A stretch of DNA of 64,000 nucleotides from Allobosea sp. BK604 (GCF_004341515.1 NZ_SLZF01000012.1:124001-188000), one strand, 5' to 3'. Positions 1-9,160 are shown, counted from the stretch's first letter. Notes: generated by a model not told the origin, from the sequence alone. Numbers and translations are program-made.

Positions 1-1014
1 CTCTCGATCATCCACTCCCAGCTCAGCGAGAATCTCGGGCGCAAGGCCAGGCTGGCGGCCGAGCGCGACAACCTGTCGGCGATCCAGTTCCCGGCTGAGC
101 TGGCACAGGTCGCCGAGGATGCCACCCCGATCGTCGAGGGTGAGACGCGGCTCTTCGACGGCAACAAGGTCAACCGCGAGAGCCGCAAGGAACAGCTCGA
201 GATCGGCATCGTCCAGTCCGGCGAGGAGATCAAGGGACTGGAGGCGCGCCGCGTCGCCAAGATGGAGGAACTCAGGCTTGTCGAGCTCGAGAAACAGAAA
301 TACACCGGCCTCTTCGCCAAGGGCCTGATCGACGGCACGCGCGTCTACACCGTCAATCGCGAATGGGCCCGCCTGCTCGGCGAGCGGGGCGAGATCGATG
401 CCGCGCTCGCCCGCTCGAAACTGCGCATCAGCGAGGCCCGCCTGCAGATCATCGCTGTCGACGAGACGGCGCGCACCGAGGCCCAGCGCGAGCTGCGCCA
501 GGTCGAGGCCAAGATCTCGGAGCTCGGCGACCGGCGCCTTGCGACCGAGGACCGGCTCGCGCGCACCGAGATCCGCGCGCCGATCGCGGGCACGGTCAAC
601 GAATTGACCGTCTTCACGGTGGGCGGCGTCATCACGCCGGCGGCACGGCTCGCCACGATCGTGCCGCGGCAGGCCAAGCTGACGGTCGACGTGAAGATCG
701 CGCCGGCCGATATCGACCAGATCAAGCCCGGGCAGCCGGCGCGGCTGCGCTTCTCGGCCTTCGCAAAGAACACCACGCCTGAATTCCCCGGCAAGGTGAT
801 CCATGTCTCGCCGGCGACCTCGCGCGACCCGAGCAACGGCACGACCTTCTATTCCGGCGACATCGAGCTGGAGGACGCCGCGGCGCTCGACGGCCAGCGG
901 CTGCTGCCGGGCATGCCTGTCGAAGTCTTCATCCAGACGGAAGAGCGCACCGCCCTCTCCTATCTCGTCAAGCCGTTCGCCGATCACGCCAGCCGGATCT
1001 TCAGGGAACGGTGA
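1..1014 (+). CDS. HlyD-family type I secretion periplasmic adaptor (5' truncated by window)
   Basis: The reading frame is open from the first base, so the start lies outside the window; 337 residues are visible. This is the membrane fusion subunit of an ABC-driven type I secretion system, linking an inner-membrane ABC exporter to a TolC-like outer-membrane channel. The first ~190 visible residues are charged and heptad-like (alpha-helical hairpin, rich in Glu/Arg/Ala). A lipoyl-like half (RAPIAGTVNEL) and a beta-barrel region (VKIAPADIDQIKPGQPARLR) follow. The C-terminal stretch PGMPVEVFI...ERTALSYLVKP is characteristic of the PrtE/LapC/HlyD exporter adaptors. The cognate ABC ATPase would be expected upstream. 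The adaptor role is well supported; the secreted substrate is unknown. Confidence 0.9.
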   Translation, partial: LSIIHSQLSENLGRKARLAAERDNLSAIQFPAELAQVAEDATPIVEGETRLFDGNKVNRESRKEQLEIGIVQSGEEIKGLEARRVAKMEELRLVELEKQKYTGLFAKGLIDGTRVYTVNREWARLLGERGEIDAALARSKLRISEARLQIIAVDETARTEAQRELRQVEAKISELGDRRLATEDRLARTEIRAPIAGTVNELTVFTVGGVITPAARLATIVPRQAKLTVDVKIAPADIDQIKPGQPARLRFSAFAKNTTPEFPGKVIHVSPATSRDPSNGTTFYSGDIELEDAAALDGQRLLPGMPVEVFIQTEERTALSYLVKPFADHASRIFRER

Positions 1015-1024
1015 TTGGCTGGAA

Positions 1025-1121
1025 CATCGGCCCGAAAAGTGGATTGCGATTTTCGGAAAAGCCGATGATAAATCAAGAAGTTAGATCATCGGGCCGGACG
1101 ATATCCGATCCGATGATCTAG
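1025..1121. repeat. CTAG-bounded intergenic repeat, family I
   Basis: This element sits between convergent genes. It begins CATCGGCCCGAAAAGTGG, has an internal TTTTCGGAAAAGCCGATG block and ends at CTAG. Closely similar copies occur at 10057-10155 and 28942-29047, with shorter relatives near 23902 and 63041. Its right half contains a perfect 10-bp inverted repeat (AGATCATCGG at 1083-1092, CCGATGATCT at 1110-1119), which could act as a bidirectional terminator for the two convergent genes. It resembles the small mosaic palindromic repeats of rhizobial genomes; it has no coding capacity. Confidence 0.7.
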
Positions 1122-1133
1122 AGCTCGGCTTCG

Positions 1134-2669
1134 CTAGGCCGCGAGGGTCGCCGCCCAGGGATGGGCCGGGTGGACCATTCCCGCAAAGCCTTGATCCCCA
1201 TCGCGTTGCACGGCGGAGGGGATCGAAAAATGCACCGGGTAGAGCGCGTCCTCGACAATCTCGATCGGGAACTCGCGCCCGACCGTAGCGGCCGTATCGG
1301 CTTCGGCCCTGGCATCGATCTTGATGACCGGTGTCGAGGCGTCGATGCGGGGGCGGTGGAAGACCTCCTCCAGCGTCAGGCCGAAATCGACCATGCCTGA
1401 CACCATCTGGAGCACGGTCGGAAAGATCGTCCGGCCGCCGGCAGCACCGATCGCAAGACAGGGCTTTCCGTCTCGGCTGAGGATGAGCGGGCACATGTTC
1501 GCGAGCGGCTGCGCCCCGGCGGCGATGCTGTTCGGGTTGCCCGGGCGTGGATCGAACCACATCATGCCGTTATTCATCAGCAGCTGGACGGAAGGCAGCA
1601 TCACCAGCGCTCCGAAGCGGGAGAGCAGCGTATTGGTCAGCGCGACCATGGTTCCGCTCCGATCGACGACGCTGACATGGGACGTGCAACTCGCGCCCGT
1701 GGCATGCCCCATCGTCGTCAAGCGCTCGGCATAGGCGTCCCGGATCGCACGCGCATAAAGCAATGCGGCTTCGGCTTCAGGTGTCGCGGCCCCAAGAGGC
1801 GCGCCCTCGAGGCGCTGCGCCGCTGCGAGCCAGGTCGGCCCGGCGGAGAGGCCCGGCACGAGTGCGACATCGAAATCGCGATAGCGCCCCTTCAAGGGAG
1901 CGCGCCATGCCGCTTGATAGCTAGCGAGGTCGGACGCGCGGATCGGCGACCCTCCGGCCTCCAGATCGGCTGTGATGCGCCGCGCGGTCTCGCCTTCGTA
2001 GAAATCACGTGGACCGGCGGCCGCAAGCTGCTCCAGCATCTCCGCCTTGCGCGGCATGGGCTTGTAGCGTTGGCCCTGGAGGCCACTGGCCCGCGGTGCT
2101 GCACCATTGTCGAGCAGCGTTGCGGCGCTGACGGCGTCCCGCGCAAGCGCTGCCGACTCGAGACCGATGCACAGGGCGGCGAACCAATCGATCTCCAACC
2201 CGCGCCGAGCATGTTCGATCGCCGGCTGCACGGCTTCGGCAAAGGAAATCGTGCCATGGCGTTCGAGGGCTGCGGCGAAGCCGGCAATGGCGCCTGGCAC
2301 GCAGATCGACGCGTAACCGGAAATGTTGCGGTCGTCTTTGACGGCCGGCCACTGAAACCAGTTGCCTTCCGCTCCGGGCGCGAGCGGGTAATCGGCAGGG
2401 TCGAGCCCCGCAGCCGAGCGCATCCCGAAATCAAGCGTGTCGATTGCGCCCGAAGCGCCGTCGGCGCGAATCAGGAAGCCGCCACCGCCAACTCCGGAAA
2501 GCCAGGGCTCGACGACGCTGAGGGTCAATGCGGTCGTGATCGCCGCATCGACGGCATTGCCCCCGCGCCTGAGCACAGCCGCACCGGCTTCGGCAGCATG
2601 GCGATTCTGGGCCGAGACAAGGCCATGGCTGGAGCGCACGGCGGGGCGCCGCATCGTGAAGGTCTGCAT
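1134..2669 (-). CDS. Gamma-glutamyltransferase family protein
   Basis: This is a 511-residue Ntn-hydrolase of the gamma-glutamyltranspeptidase family, which cleaves or transfers gamma-glutamyl groups from glutathione and related amides. The glycine-rich GVGGGGF motif is near residue 60. The autoprocessing/nucleophile Thr is T329 in CTSHVSVVD, equivalent to the TTH motif that starts the small subunit, and a GAAGGRTIFP motif lies near the C-terminus. No signal peptide is visible at MQTFTMRRP, so the enzyme is probably cytoplasmic and acts on imported substrate. It is the last gene of a minus-strand run and its start overlaps the stop of the deacetylase gene (ATGA). The exact substrate is not known; related members hydrolyse other gamma-glutamyl compounds or acyl amides. 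Confidence 0.88.
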   Translation of the reverse strand: MQTFTMRRPAVRSSHGLVSAQNRHAAEAGAAVLRRGGNAVDAAITTALTLSVVEPWLSGVGGGGFLIRADGASGAIDTLDFGMRSAAGLDPADYPLAPGAEGNWFQWPAVKDDRNISGYASICVPGAIAGFAAALERHGTISFAEAVQPAIEHARRGLEIDWFAALCIGLESAALARDAVSAATLLDNGAAPRASGLQGQRYKPMPRKAEMLEQLAAAGPRDFYEGETARRITADLEAGGSPIRASDLASYQAAWRAPLKGRYRDFDVALVPGLSAGPTWLAAAQRLEGAPLGAATPEAEAALLYARAIRDAYAERLTTMGHATGASCTSHVSVVDRSGTMVALTNTLLSRFGALVMLPSVQLLMNNGMMWFDPRPGNPNSIAAGAQPLANMCPLILSRDGKPCLAIGAAGGRTIFPTVLQMVSGMVDFGLTLEEVFHRPRIDASTPVIKIDARAEADTAATVGREFPIEIVEDALYPVHFSIPSAVQRDGDQGFAGMVHPAHPWAATLAA

Positions 2670-3556
2670 CAGTGCCCGGCCTTGAAGCGCCGCGGCGCGC
2701 TGGGCAGTGGCGGCTGCGAACGCGTCACGAAATGCTCGCGATTGGGCGACGCAGCATGATGCGCCGCGATCTCGCCCACCGTGGCAAGCCAGACCCCGGG
2801 CGTCGCCGTGATGGCGTCGAGGAGCCTTTCCAGCATGCGGATGCGCCCGGCGCGACCGGAGATCCAGTCATGCACGGTCAGCATCAGCAGCCCGCCCTCT
2901 CGGGCGAGCACCGTCCATTCGTCCAGCCAGGCATCGAGGACGCCGTTCTGGGCGGCCGGGTGCCAGCGGTCCGCTCCGCCACCAGTGAACTTGAAGTAGA
3001 TGGCGTCGTCGACGGCCCATTGCACCGGGACCTCGGTGACGCCATCGATGGTGTAGGGATGGTCGAAGCCCATCAGCGAGGAATCGTAGAGCCCCCGTGC
3101 GGCGAGCTCGGCGAGCATCTCGGGCGTCATCTCCCAGGCCGGAGAGCGGAAGCCTCGCGGGACGACCCCAGCCTGCGCCTTGAACAGCGCGAGGGACGCA
3201 TCGAGCGCACGGACGAACTCGGCCGTCGGCGTGTCGGCGACGATCTCGTGGAAATAGCCGTGCAGGCCGATCTCATGGCCGGCCTCCGCGATCGCCGGCA
3301 GCAAGGCCGGGTGATTTTGCGCGACCAGGCCGGGAACAAAGAAACTGCCCTTGATGCCATATCGGTTGAGCAGGTCGAGCAGGCGCCAGATGCCGGTGCG
3401 CGGACCGAAGAGCCGCTGCTCCATCTGGCCGAGCAGCGGCGGCGTTCCCTCCGGAAGCCCCCACAGATACGGGCTCTCGGCATCGACATCGACGGAGAAG
3501 GCGAAGGCGCTGCTGCGACCCTCCGGCCAGGAATAGCGTGGGTAGGGAGAGCTCAT
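2669..3556 (-). CDS. Polysaccharide deacetylase (NodB-fold) family protein
   Basis: The protein has 295 residues. It carries the NodB/CE4 fold signatures: an early Asp motif (FSVDVDAE), the metal-binding HEIGLHGYFHE segment (His-x3-His type) and RSPAWEMTPEML. Members of this subgroup (PuuE/allantoinase-like) act on C-N bonds of small cyclic or acylated molecules rather than chitin. There is no signal peptide, which fits an intracellular role. The start was taken at MSSPYPRYSW because it overlaps the upstream SDR stop (ATGA) and removes a non-homologous N-terminal extension. It sits between an SDR enzyme and gamma-glutamyltransferase in one operon with a peptide-type ABC transporter, so it probably processes an imported amide. 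The substrate is unknown. Confidence 0.85.
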   Translation of the reverse strand: MSSPYPRYSWPEGRSSAFAFSVDVDAESPYLWGLPEGTPPLLGQMEQRLFGPRTGIWRLLDLLNRYGIKGSFFVPGLVAQNHPALLPAIAEAGHEIGLHGYFHEIVADTPTAEFVRALDASLALFKAQAGVVPRGFRSPAWEMTPEMLAELAARGLYDSSLMGFDHPYTIDGVTEVPVQWAVDDAIYFKFTGGGADRWHPAAQNGVLDAWLDEWTVLAREGGLLMLTVHDWISGRAGRIRMLERLLDAITATPGVWLATVGEIAAHHAASPNREHFVTRSQPPLPSAPRRFKAGH

Positions 3557-4344
3557 AACGCCCGCTTCTTGTCCTGGTGGACAGCAAGCGTGCCGGCCGA
3601 ATTGCCCCCGTCCACGGTCAGCGTCGCGCCGGTGACATAGGCCGAGGCGTCGCTGGCGAGATAGAGCAGGCCATTGCCAACATCCTCGCGCGAGGAGGCG
3701 CGGCCGAGCGGGATCTGCGAGACTGTGTTCTGGACATGCGCGTCGGTCAGCGGGCTGACCTTGCTGCCGGCGGCGAAGCCGGGCTCCAGCGCATTCACAC
3801 GGATACCGTATTCGGCGAGTTCGACGGCGAAGCCCTTGGTCAGGCGATCGAGCGCCGTCTTCGAGGTGCAATAGGGCACCACCGTGCGGCGCATCTTGCG
3901 GGAGGCGCCCGAGGAGATGTTGATCATCGAGCCGCGCCTGTCGGCCTTGACCATCTGCGTCGCGATCTCCCGCGTCAGGATGAAGGGCGCGCGCAGATTG
4001 ACGGAGAAGATCCGGTCGAACTCCGCCGTCGAGGTGTCGAGCAGGAAGCCGCTGGGATAGATGCCGGCGTTGTTGACGAGGATATCGGTCGCGCCCCAGC
4101 GCCGGCCGACTTCGCCGACAAGCGCCAGGATCGAGGATTCGTCGGTCAGGTCGGCCGCGTGCGTGAAGCCGCCCTCGCCCAGCGAGACGGTCTTGGCCAG
4201 CGAGGCGAGCTCCTCCGGATTGGCATCGGTCAGCGCGAGGGTCACACCGGCTTCGGCGAGGCTCTCCGCGATCCAGCGTCCGATCACGCCGCCGGCGCCG
4301 GTGACGAGGGCTCGCTTGCCTTTGAGGTCGGGAAAGAAGGTCAT
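3553..4344 (-). CDS. SDR family NAD(P)-dependent oxidoreductase
   Basis: This is a 263-residue classical short-chain dehydrogenase. It has the Rossmann nucleotide motif TGAGGVIG near residue 15, the NNAG motif, an active-site Ser (INISSGAS), the YxxxK pair in VPYCTSKTALDRL, and a C-terminal VTGATLTVDGG motif. The acidic residue after the second strand (LALTDANPEE) favours NAD. The start MTFFPDLKGKRALVTG is preferred over an upstream in-frame extension without homology. Its stop overlaps the start of the deacetylase gene by ATGA, so the two are translationally coupled. The substrate is unknown, probably a hydroxyl intermediate of the imported compound. Confidence 0.88.
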   Translation of the reverse strand: MTFFPDLKGKRALVTGAGGVIGRWIAESLAEAGVTLALTDANPEELASLAKTVSLGEGGFTHAADLTDESSILALVGEVGRRWGATDILVNNAGIYPSGFLLDTSTAEFDRIFSVNLRAPFILTREIATQMVKADRRGSMINISSGASRKMRRTVVPYCTSKTALDRLTKGFAVELAEYGIRVNALEPGFAAGSKVSPLTDAHVQNTVSQIPLGRASSREDVGNGLLYLASDASAYVTGATLTVDGGNSAGTLAVHQDKKRAL

Positions 4345-4352
4345 GATGGTCC

Positions 4353-5204
4353 TCAGCGAAAGCGGGGGTCGAGGCGGTCGCGCGCGGCGTCGCCGGTGAG
4401 GTTGACCGAGAGCACCAGTGCGAACAGGCACAGGCCCGGAATCGTCGCCACCCACCAGGCGGTGGCGACATAGTTGCGTCCGGTCGAGAGCATCGCGCCC
4501 CAGCTCGCGGTGGGCGGCTGGACGCCGAGGCCGAGGAAGGAGAGCCCGGCTTCGAACAGGACCATCAGCCCGAATTCCAGCGTCACCACGACGATGAGCG
4601 TGCCGGCGATGTTCGGCAGGATGTGGCGGAACAGGATGCGCGCGCTGCCGGCGCCGGCCAGCACGGCGTTCTCCACATAGGACATTCCGGCCATGGCGAG
4701 CGTCTGGCCATGGGCGACGCGCGCATAGCGCGGCCAACGCGTCAGCGCCAGGACGAGCACGACGTTGATCAGGCTCGGCCCGAGCACCGCGACCGTGATG
4801 ATCGCCAGCAGCACGGCCGGGATCGACAGGAAGATATCGACGATCCGCATGATGACGATCTCGGCCCAGCCGCGGCGATAGCCGGCGAGCAAGCCGAGCG
4901 TCGTGCCGACCACGCCCGAGAGCAGCACCGACAGGACGGCGACGAGCAACGAGACGCGCGTGCCATAGATGACGCGGCTCAGCAGATCGCGCCCGAGCTC
5001 GTCCGAGCCCAGCAGGTAGTGGAAATTCCGCGAGACCGTGCCGGGCGGCTTGAGGCGGCCGACGAGGTTCTGGGTATTCGGATCGTAGGGCGCGAGCAGC
5101 GGCGCGAAGACGGCCGTCAGTGTGAACAGCGCCAGCAGGCCAAGCGGCCACCAGCGCTTGAGCGGGAAACGCCCGGCGGGTTGGTGCGTCGCGACGCCGC
5201 TCAT
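4353..5204 (-). CDS. ABC transporter permease, DppC-like
   Basis: This 283-residue inner-membrane permease belongs to the dipeptide/oligopeptide/nickel family. The N-terminal membrane helix (LGLLALFTLTAVFAPLL), the periplasmic segment LLGSDELGRDLLSRVIYGTR and the late membrane helices with the SFLGLGVQPPTASWG motif are the DppC signature. The EAA-type coupling loop is YVENAVLAGAGSARILFRHILPN. It overlaps the upstream DppB-like gene by 4 bases and pairs with it to form the channel. No ATPase gene accompanies it. Confidence 0.92.
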   Translation of the reverse strand: MSGVATHQPAGRFPLKRWWPLGLLALFTLTAVFAPLLAPYDPNTQNLVGRLKPPGTVSRNFHYLLGSDELGRDLLSRVIYGTRVSLLVAVLSVLLSGVVGTTLGLLAGYRRGWAEIVIMRIVDIFLSIPAVLLAIITVAVLGPSLINVVLVLALTRWPRYARVAHGQTLAMAGMSYVENAVLAGAGSARILFRHILPNIAGTLIVVVTLEFGLMVLFEAGLSFLGLGVQPPTASWGAMLSTGRNYVATAWWVATIPGLCLFALVLSVNLTGDAARDRLDPRFR

Positions 5205-6127
5205 CTTCCGTCATCCAGTGCGATGCGCGGATCGATGATGCTGTAGAGCAGGTCCGAGAGCAGGCTGAGCGCGATCGTGACGAGTGCGCCGAGCATCACG
5301 ACGCCCTGCACCACCAGAAAATCGCGCGCGAGGATCGCCTGCACCGTGACCTGCCCGATGCCTGGCCAGGCGAATACGGTCTCGACGATCACGGCACCGG
5401 CGAGCAGGTTCGAGATCTCTAGCGCGGCGACCGTGATCAGTGGAATGGCGGCGTTGCGCGCCACATGCCGGAACAGCAGCCGGACCGGGCCGACTCCGCG
5501 GGCGCGGGCCGTCCGGACATAATCGCGCGAGAGCTCCTCGATCAGCGCCGCCCTGGTGATCCGCGCGAAGGTCGCCATCGAGAGCAGGCCGAGCGCGACC
5601 GACGGCATGATCAGGTTGGCGAAGCTGCCGGTCGATGATGGCGGCAGCCAGCCCAGCGTCACCGCGAAGAGAAGAATGAGCAGGATACCGCTCCAGAAGG
5701 TCGGCATGCTCTGGGCCGCGAGCACGAAGCCACCCGCGAGCTTTGCGGGTGCGCTGTCCCGGAACAGGGCGAGCAGGATTCCGACCGGGATCCCGATGCC
5801 GCAGGCGACGGTCAGCGCGCCGCAGGCCAGCATCACCGTATAGGGCATGCGCGAGGCGATGATGGTCGTGACCGGCACGCGCTGGACGACCGATTGGCCG
5901 AGATCGAAGCGCGCCAGGTTGAACAGGAAATCGACATACTGGACCATGAGCGGCCGATCGAGGCCAAGCGCGTGGCGCAGGTTCTCGATATCGGCGGCCG
6001 TCGCGGTTTCCGGCACCAGCAGATAGGTCGGGTCGCCCGTCAGGCGCTGGACGAAGAAGATAAGCGTCGCCACGCCGAACAGCGTGATCAGCGCCTGCCC
6101 GCCGCGCCTGAGGAGGAAGCTCGTCAT
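5201..6127 (-). CDS. ABC transporter permease, DppB-like
   Basis: This 308-residue inner-membrane permease is of the DppB type. It starts with the typical LLRRGGQALITLFGVATLIFFVQRLTGDP region, has several membrane helices, and carries the DppB coupling loop DYVRTARARGVGPVRLLFRHVARN followed by an ETVFAWPGIGQ motif. It lies 10 bases downstream of a peptide-type binding protein gene and overlaps the DppC-like gene by 4 bases, so all are one transcription unit. Function as half of a peptide-type uptake channel is well supported; substrate specificity is set by the two neighbouring binding proteins. Confidence 0.92.
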   Translation of the reverse strand: MTSFLLRRGGQALITLFGVATLIFFVQRLTGDPTYLLVPETATAADIENLRHALGLDRPLMVQYVDFLFNLARFDLGQSVVQRVPVTTIIASRMPYTVMLACGALTVACGIGIPVGILLALFRDSAPAKLAGGFVLAAQSMPTFWSGILLILLFAVTLGWLPPSSTGSFANLIMPSVALGLLSMATFARITRAALIEELSRDYVRTARARGVGPVRLLFRHVARNAAIPLITVAALEISNLLAGAVIVETVFAWPGIGQVTVQAILARDFLVVQGVVMLGALVTIALSLLSDLLYSIIDPRIALDDGR

Positions 6128-6137
6128 CCGCTTGCGC

Positions 6138-7643
6138 TCAATCGGTCCAGCGCATGCGATTCAGGAACAGGCTCTCATTGGGGGTCGGCTGCCATTCGAG
6201 ATTGCGCGTCGCGCCGTAGATCGCGGACGATTGGTAGAGCGGCACCGCGGGAACGTCCCTCGCGACGATCTCGTGGACCGCAGCATAGCTGGCAAGGCGC
6301 TTGGCCGGATCGAGCGCCTGTCGTGCGGTCTCGAGCAGAGTGTCGACCTCCGCGTTGCGATAGGCCGACCAACCGCTGGAGCGATGCAGCAGCGGAAAGA
6401 GCACGCCGTCGGCATCCTGGCAGGCGCAGGACCAGCGCCCGAAGCTCAGGGTGGGAATCGTGTCGGGACCGGACTGGGCGCGGCGCAGATAGCTTGCCAT
6501 GTCGGAGACGACGATCTTGACGTTCAGGCCGACATCGGTGAGCTGCTGCTGGATCGCCTGCACGATGCGCTGATCGAAGACCGGCGCGGTCGCGAGCTCG
6601 ACCTCGTCTTTCGCAGCCGCCCCCGCCTCCCCGATCAATGCCTTGGCGCGAGTGGGGTCGTAGGGAAGCGCCTTGATGCCGTCGGCCCAGCCGAAGACGA
6701 CCGGCGTGAGCAGTTCCGGCATCGGCTTGTCATAGCCGCCGAGGATGCCGTCGGTCAGCCCTTCCTTGTCGATGGCATGGGCGACGGCCTGGCGGACCTT
6801 CGGGATGTCGAAGGGCGGTTTCGTCGTGTTGAGTCGCAGGTAGGCGACGCGCTCGGTCAGCGCGGTGAGGGCCTTGGCGCGCTGGGACGACTTGAGCTGG
6901 CCGGCCTGGTCGGTGTCGAGACCGACGGCGAGATCGGCCGTCCCCGCCTGAAGATTGGCGAGACGCGTCGCGCCGTCGGGCACCGCGCGGAAGAGCACCA
7001 CGGGGAACTGCCCCTTGGTTCCCCAATAGGTTTCGTTGCGGGCGAGCGTGACAGCGACGCCGCGCTGCCAGGAATCGAACCTGTAAGGTCCGCTTCCGAT
7101 CGGCTTCTGGTTGAAGCCATCATTGCCGAGAGCCTCGACCGCGGCCTTGGGCACGATGGAGAGTTTGACGAGCTGGGCGAGCAGCGCCGGATAGGGCGCC
7201 GAGGTGGTCAGCGTCACCGTGTTCGCGCCGGTCGCAGCGGCATCGGCGATCTTGTCGAACTGGCCGAGCTGGGGGCTGCCGAAGGCCTTGTCGGTGATGC
7301 GCTTCACCGAGAACACGACGTCCTGCGGCGTCAGCTTCGAACCGTCATGGAAGCTGACGTCGTCGCGGATCGTGAACTCGATCTGGGTATCTGAGAGCTG
7401 GCGCCAGGCCGTGGCGATCTGCGGGACGATCTGCCCCTTGTCGTCGCGCGTGACGAGATTGTCGAAGATGTTGCGATAGACGTAGTAGCTATCCGGATTC
7501 CACTGGAGATGCGGGTCGAGCGAAGACGGCTCGCCGGAGAGATCGACGGTGAAGCGGTCCTTTCCGGCTTGTGCCCCGGCCGCGCTCAGTGCCAGGACGG
7601 CGGCGATGACTGCGCGGACAGGCCATTTCCAGTGTTTTCCCAT
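6138..7643 (-). CDS. ABC transporter substrate-binding protein (family 5, peptide type), paralogue 1
   Basis: This 501-residue periplasmic binding protein of the DppA/OppA family has a Sec signal peptide (VRAVIAAVLALSAAGAQA). Family features are LSGEPSSLDPHLQWNPDSYYV, the FTIRDDVSFHDGSKLTPQDV segment and a YNAE/SYAAVHEIVARDVPAVPLYQ region near the end. A cysteine pair (SCACQDADG) is conserved with the next gene. It is followed within 10 bases by the permeases. Its closest relative in the window is the adjacent upstream gene, with long shared stretches including an 80-bp identical DNA block (7411-7490). It presumably binds a related but not identical ligand. Confidence 0.9.
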   Translation of the reverse strand: MGKHWKWPVRAVIAAVLALSAAGAQAGKDRFTVDLSGEPSSLDPHLQWNPDSYYVYRNIFDNLVTRDDKGQIVPQIATAWRQLSDTQIEFTIRDDVSFHDGSKLTPQDVVFSVKRITDKAFGSPQLGQFDKIADAAATGANTVTLTTSAPYPALLAQLVKLSIVPKAAVEALGNDGFNQKPIGSGPYRFDSWQRGVAVTLARNETYWGTKGQFPVVLFRAVPDGATRLANLQAGTADLAVGLDTDQAGQLKSSQRAKALTALTERVAYLRLNTTKPPFDIPKVRQAVAHAIDKEGLTDGILGGYDKPMPELLTPVVFGWADGIKALPYDPTRAKALIGEAGAAAKDEVELATAPVFDQRIVQAIQQQLTDVGLNVKIVVSDMASYLRRAQSGPDTIPTLSFGRWSCACQDADGVLFPLLHRSSGWSAYRNAEVDTLLETARQALDPAKRLASYAAVHEIVARDVPAVPLYQSSAIYGATRNLEWQPTPNESLFLNRMRWTD

Positions 7644-7666
7644 CTTGCCCTCCCAGGCGTCTGATC

Positions 7667-9160
7667 TCAGTCGGTCCAGCGGATACGGTTCAGGAACAGG
7701 CTCTCGTTCGGTGTCGGCGTGAACTGAACCGGCTTTGCGGCGCCATAGCCCGCGACGGTCTGGTAGAGCGGCACGACCGGCAGGGTCGTTGCGATGATCT
7801 CGTGAACCTTGCGGTAATCGGCCAGCCGCGTGGCGGGATCGAGCGCAGTGCGGGCTCCGTCGAGCAGGGCGTCGACCTGCTTGTTCTCGACAATCGTCCA
7901 GCCGCTGCCGGCATGGAACAGCTCATAGAGCGCGCCGTCGGCGTCCTGGCAGGCGCAGGACGAGCGGCTGATGGCGAGGACCGGTGCCTCGACCGGGCCG
8001 CGCTGCGTTCGTTGCAGGAAGCTCGGCGTATCGATCAGCTCGATCGTCACATTGAGCCCGACATCGCGCAGTTGCTGCTGGATCGCCTGCACCACGCGCT
8101 GGTCGAAGAACGGCGCGGTCGTCAGCGGGATCGCGACCTTGCCCGCGGGGCCGGCCTCCGTGACGAGCGCCTTGGCGCGCGCGGGGTCGAAGGCCGGGCC
8201 CTCGATCCCGTCGATCCAGCCGAAATGGGCCGGCGTCAGCATCTGCGCGATCGGCTTTTCCTGCCCCCCGAGGATGCCGTCGATGATGCCCTGCTTGTCG
8301 ACCGCGCGCGCCACCGCCTCCCGGATCTTCGGGTTGTCGAATGGCGGGCGATTGGGATTGAGGCGCAAATAGGCCAGCCGCTCGGTCAGGGCGGTCAGGG
8401 GCTTGGCACGCTGCGAGCCCTTGAGCTGGGCGAGCTGGTCGCTGTCGAGGCCGACGGCGAGATCGGCGCTGCCGGCCTGAAGGTCGGCGAGGCGGGTCGC
8501 GCTGTCGGGGATGGCCCGGAAGACCGCGCTCGCGAACGGTCCCTTCGTTCCCCAATATCGATCGTTGCGCGTGAGCGTGACGGCGACGCCGCGCTGCCAG
8601 GATTCGAAGCGATAGGGGCCACTGCCGACCGGCTTCAGGTTGAAGGCGTCCTTGCCGACCGCCTCGACGATCTTCTTCGGGACGATCGAGAGCTTCACGA
8701 GCTGGGCGAGAAGCGCAGGGTAAGGACCGTCCGTGACGAACTTGACCTCAGTCGCCGAGAGCGGGATCGCCTGCACGATCTTGTTGAACTGGCCGCGTTG
8801 CGGGCTCGCGAAGCTCGCATCGGTGATGCGGGCGATGCTGAACGCGACGTCCTCGGCGGTGAGGCTGGAGCCGTCGTGGAAGGTCACGTCAGGCCGCAGC
8901 GTGAAGACGATCTCCGTGTCGGAGAGATTGCGCCAGGCAGTGGCGATCTGCGGGACGATCTGCCCCTTGTCGTCGCGCGTGACGAGATTGTCGAAGATGT
9001 TGCGATAGACGTAGTAGCTGTCGGGATTCCACTGGAGCTGAGGGTCGAGCGTCGACGGCTCGGCGGCGAGATCGACGACGAAGCGATCAGCGCCCGCGAT
9101 GGCCGGCGTCGCCAGCATGAGACCGGCGGCAAAGAGCCAGGTGAACGATTTTTGCATCAC
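7667..9160 (-). CDS. ABC transporter substrate-binding protein (family 5, peptide type), paralogue 2
   Basis: This 497-residue binding protein has a signal peptide ending near AIAGA and is organised like its neighbour (LAAEPSTLDPQLQWNPDSYYV; VTFHDGSSLTAEDVAF; SCACQDADGALY). The two genes are a tandem duplication with divergence concentrated in the ligand-binding middle and C-terminal regions. The 80-bp block 8940-9019 is identical to 7411-7490, suggesting recent duplication or gene conversion. Its start overlaps the end of the GntR gene by 4 bases, so regulator and transporter appear to be one transcription unit, giving autoregulation of the whole cluster. Confidence 0.9.
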   Translation of the reverse strand: MMQKSFTWLFAAGLMLATPAIAGADRFVVDLAAEPSTLDPQLQWNPDSYYVYRNIFDNLVTRDDKGQIVPQIATAWRNLSDTEIVFTLRPDVTFHDGSSLTAEDVAFSIARITDASFASPQRGQFNKIVQAIPLSATEVKFVTDGPYPALLAQLVKLSIVPKKIVEAVGKDAFNLKPVGSGPYRFESWQRGVAVTLTRNDRYWGTKGPFASAVFRAIPDSATRLADLQAGSADLAVGLDSDQLAQLKGSQRAKPLTALTERLAYLRLNPNRPPFDNPKIREAVARAVDKQGIIDGILGGQEKPIAQMLTPAHFGWIDGIEGPAFDPARAKALVTEAGPAGKVAIPLTTAPFFDQRVVQAIQQQLRDVGLNVTIELIDTPSFLQRTQRGPVEAPVLAISRSSCACQDADGALYELFHAGSGWTIVENKQVDALLDGARTALDPATRLADYRKVHEIIATTLPVVPLYQTVAGYGAAKPVQFTPTPNESLFLNRIRWTD

